NCBI RefSeq assembly: GCF_030264295.1
Contig: NZ_CP127173.1
Location: 10,485,501 to 10,549,500, forward strand
From: Amycolatopsis nalaikhensis
GTDB taxonomy: Bacteria; Actinomycetota; Actinomycetes; Mycobacteriales; Pseudonocardiaceae
Reading direction: 5' to 3'
Length of the DNA stretch: 64,000 nt
Of the stretch, positions 51,767 to 59,382 are shown piece after piece. Every line of letters begins with the position of its first letter. The first letter of the stretch is position 1. Made by a program: the position numbers and the translations under genes. The notes under the pieces were generated by a model. It ran no database searches. It was not told where the DNA came from and saw only the letters and a list, made by a program, of their open reading frames with translations.

Positions 51767-52504
51767 TCAGACCTTCGCGACCGCCGCAAGGGCCTCGGGC
51801 AGCGTGAACGCGCCCGCGTACAGCGCCTTCCCGACGATCGACCCCTCGACCCCGTCGGACGCCAGCCCGGCCAGCGCGACCAGGTCGTCCACACTGGACA
51901 CCCCGCCGGAGGCGATCACCGGTGCGTCCGTGCGGGCCACGACGTCGCGCAGCAGCTCGAGGTTCGGGCCGCGCAGCGTGCCGTCCTTGCTCACGTCCGT
52001 CACCACGTAGCGGGACGCGCCGTCGCGGTCCAGGCGCTCCAGGACGTCCCACAGGTCGCCGCCGTCGGAGGTCCAGCCGCGGGCCGACAGCCGGTGGCCG
52101 GCCTCCGTGATCCGCACGTCCAGGCCGATCGCGACGCGGTCGCCGTACTCGCCGATCACGCGCGCCGTCCACTCCGGGTCCTCGAGCGCGGCCGTGCCGA
52201 GGTTGACGCGGCGGGCGCCGGTGGCCAGCGCGGCCTTCAGCGACGCGTCGTCGCGGATGCCGCCCGACAGCTCGACCTGGACGTCGAGCCGTCCGACGAC
52301 CTCGGCCAGCAGCTCGCGGTTGCTGCCCTTGCCGAAGGCGGCGTCGAGGTCGACCAGGTGGATCCACTCGGCGCCGTCGCGCTGCCAGGCCAGCGCCGCC
52401 TCCAGCGGGCTGCCATAGGAGGTCTCGGTGCCGGCCTCGCCCTGGACGAGTCGCACGGCCTGGCCATCGGCCACATCAACGGCGGGAAGCAGCGTGAAAG
52501 TCAC
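51767..52504 (-). CDS. priA: Bifunctional HisA/TrpF isomerase
   Basis: 245 residues of the HisA barrel: Asp10 (LLPAVDVADG), Arg18, VELSGGIRDD, Asp170/Asp174 in VVTDVSKDGTLRGPN, ASGGVSS. The loop 'ARGW' with Arg142 and Trp144 matches the dual-substrate loop of actinobacterial PriA, which isomerises both ProFAR (histidine) and PRA (tryptophan). Absence of trpF from the trp operon here supports this. Downstream of hisH by 35 bases. Confidence 0.95.
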   Translation of the reverse strand: MTFTLLPAVDVADGQAVRLVQGEAGTETSYGSPLEAALAWQRDGAEWIHLVDLDAAFGKGSNRELLAEVVGRLDVQVELSGGIRDDASLKAALATGARRVNLGTAALEDPEWTARVIGEYGDRVAIGLDVRITEAGHRLSARGWTSDGGDLWDVLERLDRDGASRYVVTDVSKDGTLRGPNLELLRDVVARTDAPVIASGGVSSVDDLVALAGLASDGVEGSIVGKALYAGAFTLPEALAAVAKV

Positions 52505-52539
52505 GCCCCAACTCTAGGGCCGTGGCCCCCGCCACCCGG

Positions 52540-53167
52540 TCAGAGGGTCGCGAGCCAGTTGCGGAGCAGGTGCGCGCCGGCGTCGCCGGACTTCTCCGGG
52601 TGGAACTGGGTCGCCCAGAGCGGCCCGTTCTCCACCGCGGCGACGAAGTCCTCGCCGTGGTTGGCCCAGGTGACCTTCGGCTCCTGGCCGGCCAGCCCGT
52701 CGAGCTTCCCACTTGCGCGCGGCGTAGGAGTGCACGAAGTAGAAGCGCTCGTCCGGGTCGAGCCCGGCGAACAGCTGCGAGTCCGCGGGCGCGCGCACGG
52801 TGTTCCAGCCCATGTGCGGCAGCACGTCGGCGTGGAGCCGGTCGACCACGCCCGGCCACTCCCCCGTGCCCTCGGTCTCCTCGCCGTGTTCGACGCCGCG
52901 GGAGAAGAGGATCTGCATGCCGACGCAGATGCCGAGCACCGGGCGGCCGCCGGCGAGGCGCTTGCCGATGATCCGGTGGCCCTTGACCTCCAGCAGGCCG
53001 GCCATGCAGGCCGAGAACGCGCCGACGCCGGGCACGACCAGGCCGTCGGCCTCGATCGCGGCATGCGGGTCGGCGGTGACCTCGACGTCGGCGCCCGCGC
53101 GCGCCACGGCGCGTTCGGCGGAGCGGAGGTTGCCGGAACCGTAGTCGAGGATCACCACACGAGACAC
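52540..53167 (-). pseudogene. hisH: Imidazole glycerol phosphate synthase glutaminase subunit, one apparent single-base frameshift
   Basis: From GTG 53167 the sequence VSRVVILDYGSGNLRSAERA ... RPVLGICVGMQILFSRGVEHG (nucleophile Cys81) runs to SYAARKWE, then coherence moves to another frame: LDGLAGQEPKVTWANHGEDF ... TQFHPEKSG (catalytic His/Glu) to 52540. Deleting one base of TT at 52706/52707 (GAGCTTC to GAGCTC) gives a normal ~208-residue HisH. Since it is needed for histidine synthesis and all active residues are intact, a sequence error is by far the best explanation. Confidence 0.9.
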
Positions 53168-53343
53168 GCCACCCAGCGTAGCCGTCGAGGAGTGGCGACC
53201 GGCGCGGCGCCCGGGCGATCCTGCAGGTGGCGGGCGGGCCGAAAATCTTGGTGGACGACGTTTCGGTCCCCCGGCCACTGGGTATCCAGTCACCCGATCG
53301 TGTGAGGTGTGCCCGCACGCGACCGGACGCCAGGGAGGCGAAG

Positions 53344-53532
53344 ATGGCCGAGGACGATCTGCTGTCCCAGATGCTGAACGCCTGGCGTGACGACATCGAG
53401 AGCGTCCCGTTCCCGCAGTTCAGCGAGCTGCTGATCCCGCGTCAGCAGGTCCGCCCGCGGGGTGCTTCCCGCTGCTCGCGGCCCGGTTCTGTCGCCCGCG
53501 TGACGAACGCCACTCGGGGAACAGACGCCTGA
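53344..53532 (+). CDS. Small conserved-looking protein, function unknown
   Basis: 62 residues from ATG 53344 with GGGAGGCGAAG directly upstream. Sequence: MAEDDLLSQMLNAWRDDIES, then VPFPQFSELLIPRQQVRP and a basic Ser/Arg tail. The acidic amphipathic first half looks like a real small actinobacterial protein; no membrane segment or motif. 49 bases upstream of the acyl-CoA dehydrogenase. Could alternatively start at ATG 53227 without a ribosome-binding site. Confidence 0.6.
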   Translation: MAEDDLLSQMLNAWRDDIESVPFPQFSELLIPRQQVRPRGASRCSRPGSVARVTNATRGTDA

Positions 53533-53581
53533 CTGTGGTTTCCTGCGGGGACCCGCATCGACGCGTCCCTTGGAGCCCGCT

Positions 53582-54754
53582 ATGAGCCGCACCCCGGACC
53601 CGCACGACTTCCTCGACCTCGACGCCGGGCTCGCCGAAGAGGAGCGCGCCATCCGCGACGCCGTCCGCGCGTACGCGAAGGACAACCTGCTCGGCACCAT
53701 CGCGGACTGGTACGAAACGGGCGCGCTGCCCGCGGCTGAGCTGGCCAAGGGGTTCGGCTCGCTGGGCCTGCTGGGCATGCACCTGGAGGGCTACGGCTGC
53801 GCGGGCACCAGCGCCGTCGCGTACGGCATCGCGTGCCGCGAGCTGGAGGCGGTGGATTCGGGGCTGCGGAGCTTCGTGTCGGTGCAGGGGTCGCTGGCGA
53901 TGTACGCGATCCACAAGTGGGGCAGCGAGGAGCACCGGCAGGAGTGGCTGCCGAGGATGGCGACGGGTGAGGCGCTGGGCTGCTTCGGGCTGACGGAGCC
54001 GGACGCGGGCAGCGACCCGGGCTCGATGCGGACGCGCGCGGTGCGCGACGGGTCCGACTGGGTGCTGTCGGGCACGAAGATGTGGATCACCAACGGAACG
54101 GTCGCGGACGTCGCGGTGGTGTGGGCGCAGACGGACGACGGGATCCGCGGCTTCGTCGTCCCGACGTCGACGCCGGGCTTCACGGCGAACGAGGTGAAGC
54201 ACAAGCTGTCCCTGCGGGCGTCGTTGACGGCCGAGCTGGTCCTCGACGGCGTCCGGTTGCCGGACTCGGCGGCGTTCCCCGAGGTCAGGGGCCTGCGCGG
54301 CCCGCTGTCGTGCTTGAACGAGGCGCGCTACGGGATCTTGTTCGGCGTCGTCGGCGCGGCTCGCGCGTGTTACGAGTCGGCGCTGGAGTACACGCTGTCG
54401 CGGTCGCAGTTCGGCAAGCCGCTGGCGGGCTTCCAGCTGACGCAGCGCAAGCTGGCCGACCTGGTGGTCGAGGTCAACCGCGCGGGGTTGGTGGCGATGC
54501 AGATCGGGCGGCTGAAGGACGCTGGCGAGCTGCACCACAACCACGTGAGCTTCGGCAAGATGGCGAACGTGCGCTCGGCGCTCGAGGTGGCCCGCACGGC
54601 CCGGTCGATGCTGGGCGCGAACGGGATTTCGCTGGAGTACCCGGTGATGCGGCACATGGCGAACCTCGAGACGGTGCTGACGTACGAGGGGACCGAGGAG
54701 ATGCACGCGCTGTCCCTCGGCCAGGCGGTGACGGGGCTGGCGGCGTTCCGCTGA
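53582..54754 (+). CDS. Acyl-CoA dehydrogenase, glutaryl-CoA dehydrogenase-like
   Basis: 390 residues from ATG 53582 (TTGGAG upstream). ACAD signatures: CFGLTEPDAGSDPGSMRTRA (FAD/substrate loop), TKMWITNG, RSQFGKPLAGFQLTQRKLAD, and the C-terminal 'YEGTEEMHALSLGQAVTGLA', which with the candidate catalytic Glu in the YEGTEE segment is characteristic of the glutaryl-CoA dehydrogenase branch. Such enzymes oxidise and decarboxylate glutaryl-CoA in Lys/Trp breakdown. Followed by a NIPSNAP-type gene. Confidence 0.9.
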   Translation: MSRTPDPHDFLDLDAGLAEEERAIRDAVRAYAKDNLLGTIADWYETGALPAAELAKGFGSLGLLGMHLEGYGCAGTSAVAYGIACRELEAVDSGLRSFVSVQGSLAMYAIHKWGSEEHRQEWLPRMATGEALGCFGLTEPDAGSDPGSMRTRAVRDGSDWVLSGTKMWITNGTVADVAVVWAQTDDGIRGFVVPTSTPGFTANEVKHKLSLRASLTAELVLDGVRLPDSAAFPEVRGLRGPLSCLNEARYGILFGVVGAARACYESALEYTLSRSQFGKPLAGFQLTQRKLADLVVEVNRAGLVAMQIGRLKDAGELHHNHVSFGKMANVRSALEVARTARSMLGANGISLEYPVMRHMANLETVLTYEGTEEMHALSLGQAVTGLAAFR

Positions 54755-54791
54755 CCGGTTTTTGTCGGTGGTGCCCGGTAGCTTCCGGGCC

Positions 54792-55322
54792 GTGGACTTT
54801 TCTTCGTTCGAGACGGTGCTGGAGCTGCGCCGCTACCAGCTGCGCCCGGGGCGGCGCGACGAGCTGATCTCGCTGTTCGAGCGCGAGTTCGTCGAGCCGC
54901 AGGAGGAGGCGGGGGCGCACCTGTTCGGCTTGTTCCGGGTGCCTTCGTCGCCGGACGAGTTCCTGTGGCTGCGGGGTTTCTCCTCCCTTGCGGCTCGCTT
55001 CGACGCGCTTTCCGCGTTCTACTCAGGGCCGGTGTGGCGGCGTTTCCGGGAGGCGGCCAACGCGACGATGGTGGACTCGGACAACGTGCTGCTGCTGCGT
55101 CCGGTCGTGCGCGGATTGGCTTCGCCGCCACCGGGGTCGGGGGTGCACGTTTCGCTGGAGGCTTCCCCGTCGGCGTTCGCGGTGTTCGAGACGGACCCTT
55201 CGCCGAACAACTTCCCGCAGTTGCCGGTGCGGACGGACGGGCCGTTCACGGTGTCGTTCAGCCGGGAGCCGTCGGCGTCGTCGGAAGAACTGGTGCCGAC
55301 GGCGCGGTCACTGCTCCGATGA
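54792..55322 (+). CDS. NIPSNAP-family protein
   Basis: 176 residues from GTG 54792. The ferredoxin-like NIPSNAP start 'ETVLELRRYQLRPGRRDELI' and FLWLRGFSSLAARFDALSAF are clear, with FREAANATMVDSDNVLLLRP typical of the bacterial family. Function generally unknown; members associate with catabolic operons. 37 bases after the acyl-CoA dehydrogenase, so probably co-transcribed. Overlaps the convergent NUDIX gene by 15 bases. Confidence 0.87.
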   Translation: MDFSSFETVLELRRYQLRPGRRDELISLFEREFVEPQEEAGAHLFGLFRVPSSPDEFLWLRGFSSLAARFDALSAFYSGPVWRRFREAANATMVDSDNVLLLRPVVRGLASPPPGSGVHVSLEASPSAFAVFETDPSPNNFPQLPVRTDGPFTVSFSREPSASSEELVPTARSLLR

Positions 55323-55907
55323 GAGGAGTCCGGTGAGGCCATTGGGGTAGAGGATCTTGCTGCCGCGCATGAAGTCGTCGACGGCAACCCACCGCGCGGT
55401 GGCGGGGTCGTCGAGGATCTTCATCTCTTCGTGCTCGTAGCGGCTCTGGTCGACGAAGGTGGCTTCGTAGAGGAAGGCGATCTCGTGGCCGGGATTGCCG
55501 CGCCAGGTGTAGACGTTCTCGAGGACACCGAGCAGCGGCCCGACTTCGATGTCGGCGTCGAGTTCTTCGCGAAACTCGCGCTCGAGGGCGTCCCGGCTGT
55601 GTTCGCCGAACTCGACGCCACCACCGAGGGGGCGGTAGTAGGTCTCGTTCTTGACGTCGTCCCGCCCTTCGAAGACGAGGAGTTCGTGCTGCCGCCGGAT
55701 GACACCGAGCGCGATCGGCCGGATGCGGGACCCCATGGAGGTCACGCTATCGGTCCGGAGTTCACGAAGCAGCCCCCAGCCGAGAAGCCCGCTCCCGCCG
55801 ACGACCAACGCGCCCAGCGCGAGCCACGCGTACCCGGCACCGAACTCCCCGGCGACGGCGACCACAACGATCCCCACGGCGGGCAACGCCCAGGGCGAAA
55901 ACCCCAT
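55308..55907 (-). CDS. NUDIX hydrolase, possibly membrane-anchored by an N-terminal two-helix segment
   Basis: The NUDIX box is GGGVEFGEHSRDALEREF followed by REELDADI, matching Gx5Ex7REUxEExGU with all catalytic Glu. From ATG 55907 (GACGAGG upstream) there are 199 residues including two hydrophobic helices (WALPAVGIVVVAVAG; WLALGALVVGGSGLLGWGLL) before the NUDIX domain. A soluble form could start at ATG 55736 (MGSRIRPIALGVI), preceded by a TAGCGT hexamer that would give a leaderless mRNA. Substrate unknown (nucleoside diphosphate derivatives in the family). Confidence 0.82.
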   Translation of the reverse strand: MGFSPWALPAVGIVVVAVAGEFGAGYAWLALGALVVGGSGLLGWGLLRELRTDSVTSMGSRIRPIALGVIRRQHELLVFEGRDDVKNETYYRPLGGGVEFGEHSRDALEREFREELDADIEVGPLLGVLENVYTWRGNPGHEIAFLYEATFVDQSRYEHEEMKILDDPATARWVAVDDFMRGSKILYPNGLTGLLSSEQ

Positions 55908-55977
55908 CACCACCTCGTCCCGGCCGGTCGACTGAGCCTGAATGCTGACCTAACATGGTCGGATCCTGGAGGGCGGG

Positions 55978-56199
55978 GTGAGGCGGATGCGCGTATTCCG
56001 GCTCGCGCTCGACCTCGTCCAGTTGATCTCCGGGCTCGGATTCAATGATCCGCCGTCACGGATGCCTGGGCGGCGGCGCCGTCCCGGTGGCGGACGCCGG
56101 TGCCCTCGCGACTCGTGCGACGGCACTCTCCGCCGCAACAACGACGGCGGTCAAACCTGCACGAAGTGCGGTTATCGAGTCGGCGGGCGGGGATCGTGA
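55978..56199 (+). CDS. Small zinc-ribbon-like protein
   Basis: 73 residues from GTG 55978, with GGAGGG 4-9 bases upstream. After an Arg-rich linker come RRCPRDSCDGTLRR and QTCTKCGYRVG, giving C-x4-C and C-x2-C, a zinc-ribbon-like pattern. The stop overlaps the GTG of the following membrane gene (GTGA), which supports it as a real coupled gene. Function unknown; perhaps a nucleic-acid- or membrane-partner-binding cofactor. Confidence 0.65.
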   Translation: MRRMRVFRLALDLVQLISGLGFNDPPSRMPGRRRRPGGGRRCPRDSCDGTLRRNNDGGQTCTKCGYRVGGRGS

Positions 56200-57275
56200 G
56201 CGCCACGTCGTTCACCGGAGCCACGCTTGACGTCGGTAGCCGGGTCGGCCGGTACTTCGGGCTCGTCAGCATGGTGCCGGCGCTCTTCTTGGTGCTCTGG
56301 TCCGCCGCACTGGCCACGAGCGGAGCCTGGCAAGGGCCGCCGCACCCGGAATGGATCGGGCCGCGCCTCGGGAGCTGGTCGATCGCGGGGGTGGCGTGGC
56401 TGCTGCTGGCGAGCCTGGCGACCGGACTCTTCCTGCACCCGCTCCAGTTCGCGATGACCCAGGTACTCGAAGGCTACTGGGGACATTCGCGGGTCGCGCG
56501 CGTTCTCCTGTGGGCCCGCATCCGCCATCACCGCCGCCGGCTGCAGGCGACGCACAAAGCCGTAGCCCGGCTCGATGACCGGCTCGTGGACCGGATCGAC
56601 GAAGTGATCGGGCAGATCAGGCGCTCCGATCCGGATCGTGTGGCGGGACTGTCCGCCGAAGAACAGGCGCGGGTCGTCCTGCATTCACCTGAAGGCAACG
56701 GGCTGGGCGGGCTGCTGGCGGCGGGTGAAGCAGCCCACCACGCGGGCGAACGTTATCCCGAGCTCGACCGGATCATGCCCACCCGGCTGGGGAACGCCTT
56801 GCGCCGCGAAGAAGACCGCGCCGGGGGCCAGTACGGGATCGACGCGATGCTGACCGCTCCCCATTTCGCGTTGGTCGCCGCCGACAAGCACGTGCAGTAC
56901 CTGAAGGACACCCGCCAGCAGATGGACACGTCCGTTCGCCTGTGCGTCGTCTCCCTGCTCGGCTCGCTGGAAGCGGCGGCCTGTCTGCTCACGGACGGCT
57001 GGTGGTTGCTGGTCGCGCTGGTCCCCTATGCGCTGGCGTACCTCGCTTATCGCGCCGCGGTCGCAGCGGCCGACGAGTACACCACGGCGGTGAAGACCGT
57101 GATCGACCTGAACAGGTTTTCGCTCTACGAAAGCCTGAACGTGGAGCGTCCCCACGACCTGCGGGAAGAACGGCACAACAATGAAAAGCTGATGCGGGTT
57201 CTCGAAGGCGAATACGTGAACCTCCGTTATCGCAAGCCCGCAGCCGCTCCTCCTATACCCCCAGGAACTCCCTGA
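56196..57275 (+). CDS. Membrane protein of unknown function coupled to the zinc-ribbon gene
   Basis: 359 residues from GTG 56196. Two N-terminal membrane helices (FGLVSMVPALFLVLWSAALA; WSIAGVAWLLLASLATGLFL), a long charged cytosolic middle (about 90-245) and two C-terminal hydrophobic segments (VSLLGSLEAAACLLTDG; WWLLVALVPYALAYLAYRAA), then an acidic end (NNEKLMRVLEGEYVNLRYR). No family recognised. The last 23 bases overlap the convergent transketolase gene. Confidence 0.75.
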   Translation: MSATSFTGATLDVGSRVGRYFGLVSMVPALFLVLWSAALATSGAWQGPPHPEWIGPRLGSWSIAGVAWLLLASLATGLFLHPLQFAMTQVLEGYWGHSRVARVLLWARIRHHRRRLQATHKAVARLDDRLVDRIDEVIGQIRRSDPDRVAGLSAEEQARVVLHSPEGNGLGGLLAAGEAAHHAGERYPELDRIMPTRLGNALRREEDRAGGQYGIDAMLTAPHFALVAADKHVQYLKDTRQQMDTSVRLCVVSLLGSLEAAACLLTDGWWLLVALVPYALAYLAYRAAVAAADEYTTAVKTVIDLNRFSLYESLNVERPHDLREERHNNEKLMRVLEGEYVNLRYRKPAAAPPIPPGTP

Positions 57276-58146
57276 TCGACAGTCCCAGCGACCCGGCATC
57301 CAGCCCGTGCGCCAGATCGTGGTCCGCGATCCCCCCATAGGTCCGCACCTCGGCATCCCGCCGAACTCCCAAAGACTTCACCCGGTGCGGCACGTCGGAA
57401 AGCGCCTCCGCCACCCAATGAGCCGAAGTCCCGGCGAGATAAGGCTCCACGAGCACAACATCACCACAAGCCGAGGAAACCGCCGACCGCAGCCCAGCCG
57501 CGTCGAACGGCCGAATAGTCGACGCGTACAACACCGTGACGTCCAATCCCGCACAAGCCCGGAGCACCCGATCCAGCATCGGCCCGACCGCCACGACCAC
57601 GCCCGAAGACCCGAACCGCAGCCGCGTGAAGCCGACGCCCAAGTGCGGCGACCCGTTCGACTGAGCCGAAAGTCGCACGTACACCCGCCCGTCTCCCGGG
57701 ATCGACTCCAGCACCAACCGCCGGGCCTCCTCCTCGTGTCCGGGTACGTGCACCGTCCACTCCGGCAGCGAATCCAGCAGCGCCACGTCCCCCGGTGCCT
57801 GGTGCGTGCGACCCGCCGTCGGCATGTCGTACGACCCTCCCCACGACACCAGCACCCCGCCGACGTCCTGGTGCGAAAAGTCCAGCTTGATCTGCTCGAA
57901 CCCGCGCTCCACCAGGAACGACGGGAACGTGTGCACGATCGGCCGCAGCCCCGCCAACGCCAGGCCCGCGCCCACGCTCACCATCAGCTGTTCGCGGATC
58001 CCGACGTTGATCACCCGATCCGGGTGCCGGCGCGCCGCGGCCGCCAGCTGGGCCGCCGAGATGTCCGCCAGCACCACCGCCACGTCCGGGTCCGCGTCGA
58101 GGATCTCCTCCGTGGTCTTCAAAAACGTTTCCCGCACGACATTCAC
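57253..58146 (-). CDS. Transketolase-like protein, C-terminal (pyrimidine-binding) subunit
   Basis: 297 residues. Pyr domain: VINVGIREQLMVSVGAGLAL with the catalytic Glu of ThDP enzymes, then 'FEQIKLDFSHQDVGGVLVS' and a C-terminal domain. Split transketolase pairs occur in secondary metabolism and specialised sugar pathways. The start overlaps the partner stop (ATGA). The pentose-phosphate housekeeping enzyme is normally a single chain, so a specialised role is likely. Confidence 0.9.
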   Translation of the reverse strand: MNVVRETFLKTTEEILDADPDVAVVLADISAAQLAAAARRHPDRVINVGIREQLMVSVGAGLALAGLRPIVHTFPSFLVERGFEQIKLDFSHQDVGGVLVSWGGSYDMPTAGRTHQAPGDVALLDSLPEWTVHVPGHEEEARRLVLESIPGDGRVYVRLSAQSNGSPHLGVGFTRLRFGSSGVVVAVGPMLDRVLRACAGLDVTVLYASTIRPFDAAGLRSAVSSACGDVVLVEPYLAGTSAHWVAEALSDVPHRVKSLGVRRDAEVRTYGGIADHDLAHGLDAGSLGLSIREFLGV

Positions 58147-58835
58147 CCCTTCGGCTCGACGACGGCGACCACCGCGAGCGGACGGCCGGGGTGGGCGGCC
58201 GTGAACGCCTCGTACAACGAAGCGTGATCACGGCCCGACACCGTGCGCGTCTCCCAGCCTTCGACCTCGAACCGCCGTGCGATGCCGCCCGGCCAGCCGT
58301 GCGTCGACGACTGGTTGTCGATCACCACCGTCGTCAGGTTCTCCAGGCCGGACCGGGCCGCGACGACGATCGCCTCGTGGTTCGAGCCCTCGTCCAGCTC
58401 CGCGTCTCCCACCAACGTGACCACCCGAGGTCGTGTCAGACCCTTGGCGCGCAGGCCCAGCGCTGTCCCGAGGGCGATCGGCAGGCCGTGCCCCAGGGAG
58501 CCGCTCGAGATCTCCACGCCCGGGATGCGGCGGCGGTCCGGGTGGTGGCCCAGGCGCGACAGCGCGTTGGACCACGTCGGCAGCTCCTCCTCGGCCAAGA
58601 AGCCCTTCGCCGTCAGGACCGCGTAGTACGCCATCGGCCCGTGCCCCTTGGACAGCAGGAAACGGTCGCGGTCGGGCGCGCGGAAATTGCCGGGCGTGAT
58701 GTCGAGCACGCGGTCGTACAGCACCCACAGCACGTCCACAGTGGACTCGGCGGCGGCGCGGTGCTTGTCGTCGCCGGTCATCAACGAGATCAGGCGGGGC
58801 AGCTCGGCGTAGCCCGGTTCGGTCGCGGTGGTCAT
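58143..58835 (-). CDS. Transketolase-like protein, N-terminal (pyrophosphate-binding) subunit
   Basis: 230 residues from ATG 58835. ThDP/Mg2+ motif 'VGDAELDEGSNHEAIVVAAR ... VVIDNQSST' (GDxE...N form), SKGHGPMAYYAVL and SGSLGHGLPIALG, all typical of transketolase N-terminal halves. Needs the downstream C-terminal subunit for activity. Divergent from a SoxR gene across a sox-like palindrome 16 bases upstream of the start, so probably redox-regulated. Confidence 0.9.
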   Translation of the reverse strand: MTTATEPGYAELPRLISLMTGDDKHRAAAESTVDVLWVLYDRVLDITPGNFRAPDRDRFLLSKGHGPMAYYAVLTAKGFLAEEELPTWSNALSRLGHHPDRRRIPGVEISSGSLGHGLPIALGTALGLRAKGLTRPRVVTLVGDAELDEGSNHEAIVVAARSGLENLTTVVIDNQSSTHGWPGGIARRFEVEGWETRTVSGRDHASLYEAFTAAHPGRPLAVVAVVEPKG

Positions 58836-58850
58836 GCTCCGACGATGCAA

Positions 58851-58868
58851 CCTCGACTAAACTCGAAG
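58851..58868. promoter_or_regulatory. Putative SoxR box between transketolase and soxR
   Basis: CCTCGACTAAACTCGAAG is an imperfect 18-bp palindrome (5 of 6 paired positions in the arms) with the layout of SoxR boxes (CCTCAAG...CTTGAGG). A minus-strand TTGAC lies just outside it (within 58867-58872), and a plus-strand TAGCCT -10-like hexamer at 58875-58880. It sits between two divergent starts only 52 bases apart. Confidence 0.6.
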
Positions 58869-58887
58869 TCAAGGATAGCCTGACCTG

Positions 58888-59349
58888 GTGACGAGGCTCG
58901 CTGAACATCTCAGCATCGGACAGGTCGCGGAACGCAGCGGTGTTCCGCACACGGCACTGCGGTTCTACGAGGAAAAAGGGCTGATCAGCTCGGAACGCTC
59001 GGCCGGCAACCAGCGCCGCTACCCGCGGTCGGTGCTGCGGCGGATCGCGTTCATCCGCGCGGCGCAACGGGTCGGGCTCTCCCTCGAAGACATCAGCTCG
59101 GCGCTGGCCACCCTGCCCGAAGACCACGCGCCGACGAAGGCCGACTGGGCGCGGCTCTCGCGCGACTGGCAGCACGAGCTCGACGCGCGCATCGACGCCC
59201 TGCAGCGCCTCCGCGACCGGCTCACCGGCTGCGTCGGCTGCGGGTGCCTGTCGCTGCGCAGCTGCGCGCTCTACAACAGCGACGACGAGCTGGCCCGCTT
59301 CGGCCCGGGGGCGAGCAAGCTGCGGCCCGCCGTCGAGGGTGGCATCTAA
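58888..59349 (+). CDS. soxR: Redox-sensitive MerR-family regulator SoxR
   Basis: 153 residues from GTG 58888. MerR winged HTH (SIGQVAERSGVPHTALRFYE, 'QRRYPRSVLRRIAFI'), dimerisation helix, then the [2Fe-2S] cysteine motif GCVGCGCLSLRSC (C-x2-C-x-C-x5-C), diagnostic of SoxR. Oxidation by redox-active compounds activates target promoters. The divergent transketolase pair is the obvious local target. Confidence 0.95.
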   Translation: MTRLAEHLSIGQVAERSGVPHTALRFYEEKGLISSERSAGNQRRYPRSVLRRIAFIRAAQRVGLSLEDISSALATLPEDHAPTKADWARLSRDWQHELDARIDALQRLRDRLTGCVGCGCLSLRSCALYNSDDELARFGPGASKLRPAVEGGI

Positions 59350-59382
59350 ATCGCTTGCCCGGGGCGGGATCCTGGAAGCGGA

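Noticed and set aside
9567..53167. Programmed ribosomal frameshifting in the five broken genes
   Set aside because: No slippery heptamers; sites share GAGCTC context in both +1 and -1 sense and hit enzymes never known to use frameshifting.
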